A program made the translations under genes and the position numbers. The notes beneath the pieces were generated by a model. That model had not been told where the DNA came from. It was given only the letters and a program-made list of their open reading frames with translations, and made no database searches. Shown piece after piece: positions 42,035-51,737 of a stretch of DNA of 64,000 nt. This DNA is from Desulfuromonas sp. AOP6. GTDB taxonomy: Bacteria > Desulfobacterota > Desulfuromonadia > Desulfuromonadales > SZUA-540. The stretch spans positions 1,144,001 to 1,208,000 of the forward strand of contig NZ_AP022810.1 of the NCBI RefSeq assembly GCF_009731355.2. Direction: 5' to 3'. Positions within the stretch are counted from its first letter, which is position 1. Each line of letters begins with the position of its first letter.

Positions 42035-42066
42035 GAGGCGGGTCATTTGGCCCGCCTCTTTTTTTT
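42035..42066 (+). terminator. Terminator of the sdh operon
   Basis: GAGGCGGG (42035-42042) pairs with CCCGCCTC (42051-42058), followed by eight T residues. Confidence 0.92.
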
Positions 42067-42104
42067 CTGTGAGGGGGAAAGACCCCTTTTTCAGCAGAAA
42101 AAGA

Positions 42105-42755
42105 TCAGGCGAGGAAATTGAGCAGGGAACCAGGGCTGGGCAGGGAAATAGGGTCGGTCTGGGAAGGGCCATAGGTGCGCAAAACGGCCTGGCGAGTCGC
42201 TGGAGTTTCAACCGGGCCTGTTTCTGGAATGAAAGACGAATCCGAGGCGAAGACGCTGGTCTGGGCCTGGATTTCGGATCGGGCCTCGATGGACATCCGG
42301 CTGGCTTTGGCTGCGATGAGACGATCTGCGGAGGAGGGCTGGGCGGGTGCCAGCGCCGCGGCTCGGATAATTTGCGCTTTTTGTAGAGTTGCTTCAGGGT
42401 CCCCGGGAACAGGTGATACGTCAATACTGACTTCTCCACCGGTGGCGTACTGGGTGCCATCGGGGCCACGGGTGTAGGTGAAGGATGGAGCCGCCGCATA
42501 GGGTCCACCCATGGCGGCGTGGGCAGCTTCATGGGCCCGAACTTCCCGGTCACGGCGGGCCAATTTGGCCAACTCCTGTGCCTCTCGGCTCAGGCTCACC
42601 TCATCCCGGGGCGTTGAATCGCTGCTCGTCGACGAGGACGCATCGCTGCGCCGGTCAGAGACTCCCGGTGATCTTCGACTCTGGATTTTTTCCTGAGAAG
42701 AGGGAACGGCGACGGGAACCAGAGGATATGTCAATGTAGCTGCGATTTCATCCAT
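42105..42755 (-). CDS. SprA-related putative metalloprotease
   Basis: A 216-residue protein. A disordered Ser/Arg-rich N-terminus (~residues 1-55) is followed by the SprA-related domain: SREAQELAKLARRDREVRAH, then the zinc-type HEAAH motif, GGPYAAAPSFTYTRGPDG and a helical block with ATLQKAQIIRAAALAPAQPS. The C-terminal ~70 residues are low-complexity. No signal peptide is seen. The family is widespread in Proteobacteria with no established function; protease activity is inferred only from the HExxH-like motif. Confidence 0.75.
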   Translation of the reverse strand: MDEIAATLTYPLVPVAVPSSQEKIQSRRSPGVSDRRSDASSSTSSDSTPRDEVSLSREAQELAKLARRDREVRAHEAAHAAMGGPYAAAPSFTYTRGPDGTQYATGGEVSIDVSPVPGDPEATLQKAQIIRAAALAPAQPSSADRLIAAKASRMSIEARSEIQAQTSVFASDSSFIPETGPVETPATRQAVLRTYGPSQTDPISLPSPGSLLNFLA

Positions 42756-43021
42756 GCCGTAGAATTTCCAACGGGATATCTGGTCGTGCGTTGTCGATTG
42801 GGGCGAATGCTTTAATGAGTAATAGAGCTGAATATAGCCCAGGTCTGTTCCAAGTGCAAGATTTAGTGTCGCTTTCCCCGGTGGGGATAAGAGTCCTGAA
42901 CCTGTTGATGGTTGCCTTCGTGGCAGACGATGGTATCTTTGCGAAGGTACCTTTTGTCAAGGGAACAGGATAGATTTCAGTCATTCTTGTTTAATACGTC
43001 CGCAAAGCAACAGGAGGAGAC

Positions 43022-44185
43022 ATGCAGGGTTTTACATTCTGGAATCCGACGAAAATTGTTTTTGGAAAAGATACTGTTGAACAGGTCGGCAAGCAGGCGT
43101 CCAGGTTCGGCAAGAAGGTGTTGATGGTCTATGGCCAGTCAAGCATCAAGAAAACTGGTGTTTACGACCTGGTAAAAAAATCCCTGGAGAAGGCTTCGTT
43201 GCAGGTCGTTGAGTTCGCCGGCGTTAAATCCAACCCGGTGCTTTCCCATGTGCGGGACGGGGTCAGGCTCGCCAGGGAGCAGCAGGTCGATCTGATTGTC
43301 GCTGTCGGCGGCGGCAGTGTCATAGATGAGTCGAAAGCGATCGCCGCCGGTGCCAGAACGGACGGGGATGTCTGGGACTTTTTCATTGACAAGGCCATTG
43401 TCAATGACGCCTTGCCCATCGTCACCGTGCTCACATTGGCGGCGACCGCCTCTGAAATGAACTCGGGGGGCGTGGTTACCAACGAGGAGACGGGTCAGAA
43501 ATTCAATATCGGCTCGCCCCATCTTTTCCCCAAGGTCTCGATTTTGGACCCGACCCTGACGTATACGGTGCCGGCCAACTACACGGCCTATTCCGGGGTG
43601 GATGCCATCTGTCACCTGGTGGAAGGGTATTTTACCGCTGCCGACCCCAATACACCTCTGCAGGATCGTCTGGTCGAGTCCCTGGTCAAGACCGTCATGG
43701 AGAGCACCGACCGCATTCTGGTCAATCCCCGTGATTATGAAGCGCGAGCCACCATGATGTGGTCGGCTACCCTTGCCCTCAACGGTTTGATTCCGGCGGG
43801 AATAGGCCCCTTCGGGTTCCCCAATCATATGATCGAACATTCCCTGAGTGCCCTCTACGACATTGCCCACGGCGCCGGTCTCTCTATCGTGCTGCCGGCT
43901 TGGATGACCTATACCGCTACCCGCGCTCCCGAAAAGTTCGCCAGGTTCGGCCGGGAAATTTTCGGGATTATTGAGCCGGATGATCAGAAAGCGGCCGCCA
44001 AGGGAACGGCCGCCCTGAAAAGCTGGTTTGAACATATCGGCAGCCCAACCACACTTTCGGCGGCCGACATCCCCGCGGCAGACATATCAAAGATTGCCGC
44101 CAATGCCGTCATGCTGGCCCAAAAATGGCGTCTGGATGATTATACAGAGGAGATCATCGGGGAGATATTGCAGCTGGCTCGCTAG
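43022..44185 (+). CDS. Iron-containing (type III) alcohol dehydrogenase
   Basis: A 387-residue cytosolic oxidoreductase. GGGSVIDESKAIA is the nucleotide-binding loop of Fe-ADHs, and metal ligands are in the central block (AICHLVEGYF, GFPNHMIEHSLSALYDIAHG AGL region), giving the expected Asp/His set. FWNPTKIVFGK at the N-terminus and the overall length fit the butanol dehydrogenase/YqhD-like branch, which reduces aldehydes with NAD(P)H. GGAGGAG precedes the ATG. It converges with the histidine kinase gene; no operon partner. Confidence 0.92.
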   Translation: MQGFTFWNPTKIVFGKDTVEQVGKQASRFGKKVLMVYGQSSIKKTGVYDLVKKSLEKASLQVVEFAGVKSNPVLSHVRDGVRLAREQQVDLIVAVGGGSVIDESKAIAAGARTDGDVWDFFIDKAIVNDALPIVTVLTLAATASEMNSGGVVTNEETGQKFNIGSPHLFPKVSILDPTLTYTVPANYTAYSGVDAICHLVEGYFTAADPNTPLQDRLVESLVKTVMESTDRILVNPRDYEARATMMWSATLALNGLIPAGIGPFGFPNHMIEHSLSALYDIAHGAGLSIVLPAWMTYTATRAPEKFARFGREIFGIIEPDDQKAAAKGTAALKSWFEHIGSPTTLSAADIPAADISKIAANAVMLAQKWRLDDYTEEIIGEILQLAR

Positions 44186-44213
44186 TTAATAGTCCGGGCG
44201 GGGGAAGGTAGTG

Positions 44214-46175
44214 CTATTCCTTTTGGGGGAGTTTCACACGGAAAAGGCTGCCTTCCCCTTCCCGGCTTTCTACTTCGATTTTGCCCCCCATGCTTTGTAC
44301 GATACCGTAGGCAGTAGATAGTCCCAGCCCGGTGCCGTGTTTTTTACTGGTAAAAAACGGATTGAAAATCGCACTGCGAATATTCTCCGGTATGCCAGGT
44401 CCCGTATCCTGTACGGTCACTTCCATAGCATTATTCTCCAGTCGTGTTTCCAAAGTCAGGACACCCGCGCCAGCCATGGCCTGCAGGGCATTGAGCAGCA
44501 GGTTGGTAAAAACCTGACGCAATCTCTCCTCGTCCGTTATCAGCGGCGGCAAATCAGCGCCAAATCTACGCACGATCTCAATCGTTCCCAAGGTGACCTG
44601 ATGGCTGACCTGGGCAACAATTTCGTCAAGCAGTCTGTTGACATCGACAGGCCGGGGATGAATGGCCTGCTCACGGGCGAAGGTGAGCATGTTCTGGGTG
44701 ATGCGGGAAATCCGTTCGGTCTGTTTCAGGATTTCTTCCGCCTCTTCCCGTCCTTCGGTGCCTGCCGGCAACTCCATCAGCAGAATTTCGACGTTGCCCC
44801 GGATGATGGCGGCGGGGTTGTTGATTTCATGGGCAACGCCGGCGGCCAGGGAGCCTACGGCGGCCAGTTTTTCGCTACGCAGCAGCTCGTCCCGTGTGCT
44901 GATCAGTTCGCGGTTTCTTTCTTCGAGCTGGCTGGTCCGTTCACGGACCTTCACTTCCAGTTGCTGATTCAGAATATTCAACTGGGTTTCCCTCTCATGG
45001 AGAGCGGCCGCCATGTGATTGAAGGTGCGGGTGAGGTGGCCTATTTCGTCACGGCTGGTAGCCGGCAACTGCAGGTGTTTTTCTCCTTCGGCCACCCGTT
45101 GGGCCATGGTGTCAAGAGCCAGGATGGGCCGACTCAGGTGGCGTGAAATTTCGCGGGCCAGCAGATAACCGAGACCGCTGCCGAGAAGCAGGAGGCCGAA
45201 CAGGATGGCCGCCACCCTCGCTTTAAGGGCCATGAAAGGTTTTTCCAGCAGACCGACGTACAGAGCGCCGATGGGTTGTCCGTCGATATCCAGAATGGGT
45301 TCATAGGCGGTCAGGTACCATTCGTCGATGACGCGGGCTCGTCCCAGCCAACTCTGCTTTTCCACCAGCACCGCCTTGGCCACCTGCGGCGAAACCTGGG
45401 TTCCCAGGGCGCGACTGCCGTCATCCAGGCGTATCGTGGTGGCGATGCGCCGATCATCCAGAAAGATGGTGGCGCTGCCGCGTTCTATCCCGTTAAACTT
45501 TTCCTCGCCGTAAATGATCCTTTGGATTTCGTCCACCAGGCTCAGGTGTTTGTTGAGCAATTTTCCTCCATAGAGAAACCCCAGAACATTGCCACTCTTG
45601 TCTCTGACGGGCGCCACGCTGATCAGAAACAACCCTCTGGTTTCAAAGGCATCAGACGGTTTCTCGCCGTCGATGAGGGCGAGACGGGCTTTACGTGCGA
45701 GACCAGGGGAGAGCGTCTGCATCTGCTCAGCACTGAGAAGGGCTGTGCCGGCAAAGCTCCCCTGATAAAGCGATTTTTTCATGAATTTTGAAAAGACCTC
45801 GCTCTGCTGACCGGGGTGCTGGGTCTGGCCCAGAGGATCGCTGATGCCGAGGATGTCCAGCTGTTCCCGCCGTTCAATGGCCTCCAGCTCGTCGAGCAGT
45901 TGTGTTCGCTGACCCTGGCTCAGTGAACGGGAGGTGGCTTCGGAGTGGGCCGTGAAGCGAACGACATCGCGGATGCGTTCGAGCTCGCGCAGGTAGACGG
46001 CCCGGGCCGAATCCATTTCATTCTGAACCCGTTTCTGGGTATCGCCGACGATATAGGCATTGATGAGATAAACGATGGCGACGGTGACCAGTATCAAAAC
46101 GACGATCAATGGGGCCAGCGCCGCCAGAGTCAGTTTGCCACGAATGGAGAGCGGGCGGGGGAAGGGCTGGCTCAT
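44214..46175 (-). CDS. Membrane sensor histidine kinase (NtrB-like partner of the sigma-54 activator)
   Basis: A 653-residue kinase. TM1 at ~15-38, a ~280-residue periplasmic single-Cache sensor domain ([37 protein letters not shown]), TM2 at ~325-345, HAMP, a coiled coil, HisKA with [13 protein letters not shown] (phospho-acceptor His), and an ATPase domain with N, G1 ([10 protein letters not shown]) and G2 ([12 protein letters not shown]) boxes. The ATG overlaps the upstream regulator's stop by four bases (ATGA), so kinase and regulator are one operon. The periplasmic Cache domain suggests sensing of a small organic acid, and formate is a plausible ligand given the divergent formate dehydrogenase; this is inference. 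Confidence 0.9.
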   Translation of the reverse strand: MSQPFPRPLSIRGKLTLAALAPLIVVLILVTVAIVYLINAYIVGDTQKRVQNEMDSARAVYLRELERIRDVVRFTAHSEATSRSLSQGQRTQLLDELEAIERREQLDILGISDPLGQTQHPGQQSEVFSKFMKKSLYQGSFAGTALLSAEQMQTLSPGLARKARLALIDGEKPSDAFETRGLFLISVAPVRDKSGNVLGFLYGGKLLNKHLSLVDEIQRIIYGEEKFNGIERGSATIFLDDRRIATTIRLDDGSRALGTQVSPQVAKAVLVEKQSWLGRARVIDEWYLTAYEPILDIDGQPIGALYVGLLEKPFMALKARVAAILFGLLLLGSGLGYLLAREISRHLSRPILALDTMAQRVAEGEKHLQLPATSRDEIGHLTRTFNHMAAALHERETQLNILNQQLEVKVRERTSQLEERNRELISTRDELLRSEKLAAVGSLAAGVAHEINNPAAIIRGNVEILLMELPAGTEGREEAEEILKQTERISRITQNMLTFAREQAIHPRPVDVNRLLDEIVAQVSHQVTLGTIEIVRRFGADLPPLITDEERLRQVFTNLLLNALQAMAGAGVLTLETRLENNAMEVTVQDTGPGIPENIRSAIFNPFFTSKKHGTGLGLSTAYGIVQSMGGKIEVESREGEGSLFRVKLPQKE

Positions 46176-47554
46176 GGGGTGTCAGCCTCTTCCGGTGTCG
46201 GCAGATCGAATTCCTTGATTTTGCGGTCGAGAGTTTTTCTGGTGATGCCCAAAAGCAGGGCCGCCTGACTCTTATTGCCCCCGGTTTTCTTCATAGCCCG
46301 GTTGATCTGACGCCGTTCCGCCTCTCGCAGGCTCAGAGGCATATCGGTCGTGTCGGCTACAGAGGCAGGCGCTTGCGTGGCGCTGAGTCGGATAGGCAGC
46401 AGGTCGATCGTGATCTCATTGTCGAGGGCAAGAATGGCTGCCCGCTCGATGACGTTCTGCAACTCGCGGATGTTGCCGGGCCAGTGATAGTTCTGCAGAA
46501 CTTCCAGCGCCTCGGGGGCAATGCCCTGGAGGTTTTTTTTCATCTTCTGAACCATTCTGTCGAGAAAGTGCCGGGCCAGCGGGATAATATCCTCACGCCG
46601 CTCCCGCAACGGCGGGAGATGCAGACAGATGACGTTGAGGCGGTAATAGAGGTCTTCACGAAAGCGCCCTTCGGCCACCTCTTTTTCCAGATCCTTGTTG
46701 GTGACAGCAATGAAGCGCACATCGACCTTCTTGGGTCGGGTGGCGCCGACGGGAATAAACTCGCCCTCCTGAATGACGCGCAGCAGCTTGGCCTGCAGGC
46801 CGGGGCTGATATCGCCCACTTCGTCCAGAAAGAGGGTGCCGCCATCCGCTTCCTCCAGAAAGCCCTTCTGGGACTGCAGGGCCCCGGTGAAGGAGCCTTT
46901 GACGTGGCCGAAGAGCTGGCTTTCGAGCAGGGTTTCCGACAGGGCGGCGCAGTTGATGGCCAGAAAGCGGTTACCGGCGCGGGGACTGGCGTAGTGGATG
47001 GTACCGGCAATGAGTTCTTTACCGGTGCCGCTTTCACCCAGTACCAGAATGTTGGCATCGCTGGCGGCCACACGCAACGCCAGTTCGTAGACCTGCCGGA
47101 ATTTATCGCTCACGAAGATGGGTTTTCCCGGCGTGTGGCGTTCCTGCAGTTCTTTTTTGAGGGACAGGTTCTCTTCCCGCAGTTTTTCGCGCTCCATGGC
47201 GTGAATGAGCAGGGTCTGCAGCTTTTCCTGGGGAAAAGGCTTGCTCAGATAGTCATAGGCGCCAATCTTCATGGCTTCGACCGCCGAGTCAATGGTGCCG
47301 TGACCCGTCATCATGATGACGGGCAATTCGGGGCGTAGACTCCGGATGCGGGTCAGTGCTTCAATACCATCCATCTCGGGCATTTTCACGTCAAGCAGGA
47401 CGAGATCACATTCCGAATCGGGCTGCCCCAGAAACTTCAGCATCAGCACGGGATCGGCAAAAGTTTCTGTCTCGTAACCCCAGCCCGTCAGCATTTTGCT
47501 CAGGTAGCGGCGCATGCCGTCTTCGTCATCTGCCACGATGATTCTTTTAGCCAT
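46172..47554 (-). CDS. NtrC-family sigma-54-dependent response regulator
   Basis: A 460-residue activator: receiver domain (phospho-acceptor Asp55 in VLLDVKMPEMDG), AAA+ domain with Walker A GESGTGKE (173-180), the sigma-54-contacting loop as GSFTGA (220-225, where GAFTGA is most common), Walker B GGTLFLDEVGD, and a Fis-type helix-turn-helix near the C-terminus (NKSQAALLLGITRKTLDRKI). It is transcribed away from fdnG; the intervening 334 bases hold a dyad GGGTCGATATGACCC and a near-perfect sigma-54 promoter facing fdnG. The most economical reading is that this protein, phosphorylated by the downstream kinase, activates fdnG and fdhD-mobA. Confidence 0.92.
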   Translation of the reverse strand: MAKRIIVADDEDGMRRYLSKMLTGWGYETETFADPVLMLKFLGQPDSECDLVLLDVKMPEMDGIEALTRIRSLRPELPVIMMTGHGTIDSAVEAMKIGAYDYLSKPFPQEKLQTLLIHAMEREKLREENLSLKKELQERHTPGKPIFVSDKFRQVYELALRVAASDANILVLGESGTGKELIAGTIHYASPRAGNRFLAINCAALSETLLESQLFGHVKGSFTGALQSQKGFLEEADGGTLFLDEVGDISPGLQAKLLRVIQEGEFIPVGATRPKKVDVRFIAVTNKDLEKEVAEGRFREDLYYRLNVICLHLPPLRERREDIIPLARHFLDRMVQKMKKNLQGIAPEALEVLQNYHWPGNIRELQNVIERAAILALDNEITIDLLPIRLSATQAPASVADTTDMPLSLREAERRQINRAMKKTGGNKSQAALLLGITRKTLDRKIKEFDLPTPEEADTP

Positions 47555-47673
47555 GATTTCTCCCGGAAGGTTTTAAGGATTTTTATAATAAGCACAAATT
47601 ATTCCAGATGGGAAGAGGCTTGGCCAGGGTGCGGTCCGGTCTCTGCGCGAGGAGTATTCGCGCGCTCGTCGTT

Positions 47674-47688
47674 GGGTCGATATGACCC
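47674..47688 (+). promoter_or_regulatory. Putative upstream activator site of the fdn operon
   Basis: GGGTCGATATGACCC: 5-bp arms around 5 bases, extending imperfectly on both sides (GTT/GAC). A half-site ATGACCC follows at 47702-47708. It lies 122 bases before the -24 element, a normal distance for an NtrC-type enhancer. The same dyad recurs before fdhD-mobA. Confidence 0.6.
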
Positions 47689-47809
47689 GACAAGAGAAAA
47701 AATGACCCACCTGGATCTCTTCATTTCTGGAGGTAAAGGAGAGGTCGATATTGGGCGCAGGCAGTTTCCATGCGGACTGAAGAGGAACAATCTGAGGGGT
47801 ATACCCCAT

Positions 47810-47825
47810 TGGCACGGAGGTTGCC
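47810..47825 (+). promoter_or_regulatory. Sigma-54 promoter of the formate dehydrogenase operon
   Basis: TGGCACGGAGGTTGCC matches the consensus TGGCACG-N4-TTGCW except for the last base; GG and GC are separated by exactly 10 bases. Transcription would start near 47836, ~53 bases before the fdnG ATG. Confidence 0.88.
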
Positions 47826-47888
47826 AATGGCAGGAGAGATCCACGTGACCACGTATCGGTCGTTGTATACCATTCAAGGAGAGAGTGC

Positions 47889-50800
47889 ATGGGTGTTACA
47901 AGAAGAAGTTTTCTCAAGGGAAGCGGCTTGGCTGCCGCGGGCCTGGCTGTTTCGGGAAAGCCTGCTCGTGCCGGGGTGGACAGCCCCGAGCTGCGCACGA
48001 AGGGCCTGCAGACCTCGACCACCGTCTGCCCGTACTGCGCGGTCGGTTGCGGTATGATCGTTCACACCAAAAACGGTAAGGTTGTCAACATTGAAGGGGA
48101 TCCGGAACATCCCATCAATCAAGGCGCGCTTTGTTCCAAGGGGAGCGCCCTCTTTCAGGTGGCCAACAACGAACGCCGGCTGACCAAGGTGCAGTACCGC
48201 GCTCCCGGCAGCGACCGTTGGGAGGAGAAATCCTGGGACTGGGCAATGAATCGTATTGCCGAGCTGATGAAGGATTCCCGCGACCGCCACTTCGTGAAAG
48301 CGGAGAAGCGTAACGGCAAGGAATATGTCGTCAACCGCAATGAGGGCATGGCCTTTTTAGGCGCCGCCGCTCTCGACAATGAAGAGTGCTACCTCTGGGG
48401 CAAGTTCGCCCGCGCCATGGGGGTCAGTTACCTGGAACACCAGGCCCGAATATGACACAGCGCCACGGTTGCCGGTCTGGCAGCCTCCTTTGGCCGCGGT
48501 GCCATGACCAATCATTGGAACGACATCCAGCACGCGGACGTCATCCTCTGTATTGGCTCCAACCCCGCTGAAAATCACCCGATTTCTTTTAAATACGTCG
48601 AAAAGGCGATGGATAATGGCGCGACTCTCATCAGCGTCGATCCCCGCTATACCCGGACCTCCTCCAAGGCCGATATTTATGCCCAGCTGCGTCCTGGCAC
48701 CGATATCGCCTTTATGGGAGGTCTGATCAACCACGTGTTGCAGAACGACCTGATCCAGAAGGATTACGTCGTGCAGTACACCAACGCTTCCTTCATCGTC
48801 GATGACGCCTTCGATTTCAACGAGGGTATCTTCAGCGGCTACAACGCTGAAACCTTCAGTTACGAGAAGGACAGCTGGAAATACAGGACCGACAAGGACG
48901 GCAACGCCCTGCGCGACCATACCCTGCAGGATCCCCGTTGTGTCTATCAGCTGATGAAGAAACACTATACCCGCTATACTCCGGCCATGGTCTGCGAGAT
49001 CACGGGGACGGCCATTCAGGACTATATGGCGGTAGCCCGTACCTTCTGCGCTACCGGGCGGCCCGACAAGGCCGCCACTATCATGTACGCCATGGGAACC
49101 ACCCAGCATACCTACGGCACCCAGAACGTGCGCTCCTACGCCATGCTGCAGCTGTTGCTCGGCAACGTCGGCATCGCCGGCGGCGGCATCAATGCCTTGC
49201 GTGGTGAATCCAACGTGCAGGGGTCGACGGACTACGCCATCCTGTACCACATTCTGCCGGGTTATCTGAAAGTGCCCGACTTCAACCATGTCGACTACGC
49301 GACCTATCTCGACAAGGTCACCCCGAAGAGCAGCGACCCCAACAGCGCCAACTGGTGGAGCAATACGCCCAAATACATGACCAGCCTGCTCAAGGCTTAC
49401 TGGGGTGAGCATGCCACGGCGAAAAATGACTTCTGCTACGACTATCTGCCGAAGAAGAGCGACAACTACTCTTTTATCATGCTCATGGATCGTCTGCAGG
49501 CGGGCGGTTTTGATGGGCTCTTCTGTATGGGGACGAACCCCATCGTCGGCGGACCCGATACCAACGCCATCTCCAGCGGTCTGGATCAGCTCAAGTGGCT
49601 GGTCGCCGCTGATCTTTGGGAGACGGAGACGTCTATTTTCTGGAAACGTCCCGGCGTCGATCCCAAGAAAATCGACACCGAAGTCTTTCTGCTGCCGGCC
49701 GCTTCCAGTGTCGAGAAACAGGGGAGCATCTCCAACTCGGGGCGCTGGGCTCAGTGGCGCTACAAGGCGGTCGATCCTCCCGGTGAGGCGGAAAGTGACG
49801 CCTTTATCGTCGACCAGATGTTCAAGCGCCTCAAGGCTCTTTACGAAAAGGGTGGGGTATTTCCCGAACCCATCGTCAATCTGGCCTGGAACTATGGCGA
49901 CGGCCACGAGCCGGATATCGACATGGTCGCCAGGGAGTGCAACGGCCAGTTCACCCGCGACGTGGAGATCAAAGGCAAGCTCTACAAGAAGGGGCAGCAG
50001 GTGCCCAGCTTCGCCTTCCTGCAGGATGACGGTTCCACCCTCAGCGGCAACTGGCTCTACTGCGGATCTTTCACCGAGGCAGGCAACATGATGCAGCGCC
50101 GGGGGCTGGAAGATCCTACCGGTCTGGAAATGTATCACAACTGGGCCTGGTGCTGGCCGGTCAACCGTCGCATTCTCTACAATCGCGCCTCCGTTGACCT
50201 GGATGGCAGGCCGCTCAATCCGAAAAAAACGGTTATCGCCTGGAACGCTCTCACCCGCAAATGGGAAGGGGATGTCCCTGACGGCGGCTGGGCCCCCATG
50301 AATGAGGATGGTACGAAAAATCCTTTTATCATGATCCCGGAAGGCTATGGCCGTCTTTTCGCCGCCGGCCTGGCGGATGGCCCCTTGCCTGAGCACTATG
50401 AGCCCATGGAGAGTCCTGTTTCCAACATGATGAGTCCGCAGCAGTGCAATCCGGCTGTCGCTATCCCGGCCAAGCTCAGCAACGTCGACAAGTTCCCCTA
50501 TGTCGGTACCACCTACCGGGTATCCGAACACTGGCAGGCCGGGGCCATGACCCGTAACCTGCCCTGGCTGGTCGAGCTGGTCCCGGATATGTTCGTGGAA
50601 ATCAGCGAGCAGCTGGCGGACTGGAAAGGGCTCAAGAACGGGGACGTTGTGACCGTCTCCTCCGAGCGTGGCAGCATTCAGGCCAAGGCGTTGGTGACTT
50701 CGCGCATCAAGCCGCTGCGCGTCAGTGGTCGTCTCATCGAGCAGGTCGGTCTGCCCTGGCATTTCGGTTTCGGCGGTATGGCCCGGGGGGACAGCGCCAA

Positions 50801-50894
50801 TGTGTTGACGACGGCGGTGGGTTGCGCCAACACCACCATCCCCGAGTACAAGGCCTTTTTGTGCAACATTGAGAAAGGGGGGAGGGCGGCATGA
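47889..50894 (+). CDS. fdnG: Formate dehydrogenase catalytic subunit, selenocysteine-containing, Tat-exported
   Basis: A 1001-residue protein if the in-frame TGA at 48453-48455 is read as selenocysteine (residue 189). The flanks, EHQARI before and HSATVAGLAASFGRGAMTNH after, match the Sec site of FdnG-type enzymes, and a GGTCT-loop hairpin follows. The N-terminus carries a twin-arginine signal (TRRSFLKG). The [4Fe-4S] ligands are CPYCAVGCGMIV and a later GALCSKG; GSNPAENHP and the C-terminal molybdopterin-dinucleotide-binding domain follow. It oxidises formate at a Mo- or W-bis-pterin site in the periplasm. AAGGAG precedes the ATG. The stop overlaps fdnH by four bases. An annotation pipeline would probably split this gene at the TGA. 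Confidence 0.95.
48453..48485 (+). promoter_or_regulatory. Selenocysteine codon and bacterial SECIS hairpin
   Basis: TGA at 48453-48455. GGTTGCC (48467-48473) pairs with GGCAGCC (48479-48485), one G-T wobble, closing a five-base loop GGTCT (48474-48478) that starts 18 bases after the TGA. GGUCU is the SelB-recognised loop of Escherichia coli fdh SECIS elements. Confidence 0.88.
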
Positions 50895-51733
50895 GTTCGC
50901 GCACCGATTTTTCCCAGGATAAAGCTTTTTTGATCGATATGACCAAGTGCACCGGCTGCCGTGGTTGTCAGGTGGCCTGCAAGCAGTGGAACCAGCTGGA
51001 GGCGGAGGAGACGTCTTTTTTCAGCGGCGAGGGCTATCAGAACCCGCCCGCCATGTCGGAAAAGACCCTGACCCGCATCAAGTTCCGCGACTACCAGAAG
51101 AACGGACAGAACGAGTTCGCCTTCTACAAAGAGATGTGCATGCACTGCAACGAGCCGGCCTGCGCCTCCGTCTGCCCTGTCGGCGCCTTCGTGAAGACGA
51201 CGGAAGGACCTGTCGTTTACAAGGCCGATCGCTGCATCGGCTGCCGCTTCTGCATGATCGCCTGTCCCTTTGGCATTCCCAAGTACGAGTGGAGCAAGGC
51301 CTTTCCGTTGGTGAAGAAATGCACCGGCTGCTACAGCCGCGTCAGAGAAGGGTTGAAGCCCGCCTGCGCCACGGCCTGCCCGACGGCCATTACCTATGGT
51401 CCGCGCAAAGAGATGATCAAGGAGGCCGAAAGGCGTCTGACCGAGCATCCGCAGCGCTACATCCACAAGGTCTACGGTAAGGATGAGGCGGGGGGCACCA
51501 GCGTCATCTACCTGACGAGCCTGCCCTTTGATGAACTCGGCTTCAAGCCGGTCACCATGCGGTCACTGCCCGGTTATACCTGGCAGGCCCTGCGTCTGGT
51601 GCCGGCGGCTTTCCTCGCCGTGGGTGGCGGCTTGTCGGCTATTTCCTGGATCAACCACCGTAAAGAACGTCTGCGGAAAGAACGGGAGGAGGCCGCGACG
51701 GCTCTGACTTCTTCCGAGCACAAGGAGGATTAA
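50891..51733 (+). CDS. fdnH: Formate dehydrogenase iron-sulfur subunit
   Basis: A 280-residue ferredoxin-like subunit with four CxxCxxC/CxxCxxxC clusters: CTGCRGCQVACKQWN, CMHCNEPACASVCPVGAF, CIGCRFCMIACPFGIP and CTGCYSRVREGLKPACATAC. A single C-terminal membrane segment (LVPAAFLAVGGGLSAISWI, ~235-255) anchors it, as in FdnH. It has no Tat signal of its own, so it would be co-exported with FdnG. It relays electrons from FdnG to the membrane subunit. It overlaps fdnG by ATGA; the next gene starts 4 bases after its stop. Confidence 0.93.
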   Translation: MSSRTDFSQDKAFLIDMTKCTGCRGCQVACKQWNQLEAEETSFFSGEGYQNPPAMSEKTLTRIKFRDYQKNGQNEFAFYKEMCMHCNEPACASVCPVGAFVKTTEGPVVYKADRCIGCRFCMIACPFGIPKYEWSKAFPLVKKCTGCYSRVREGLKPACATACPTAITYGPRKEMIKEAERRLTEHPQRYIHKVYGKDEAGGTSVIYLTSLPFDELGFKPVTMRSLPGYTWQALRLVPAAFLAVGGGLSAISWINHRKERLRKEREEAATALTSSEHKED

Positions 51734-51737
51734 AGCG

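Noticed and set aside
47889-48455. fdnG as a pseudogene truncated by a nonsense codon
   Set aside because: The TGA is at the conserved selenocysteine position with a SECIS hairpin and the frame continues intact for 812 codons.
48357-50762. 801-codon open frame antisense to fdnG
   Set aside because: Shadow of a GC-rich gene; no domain, and it would overlap the selenocysteine signal on the other strand.
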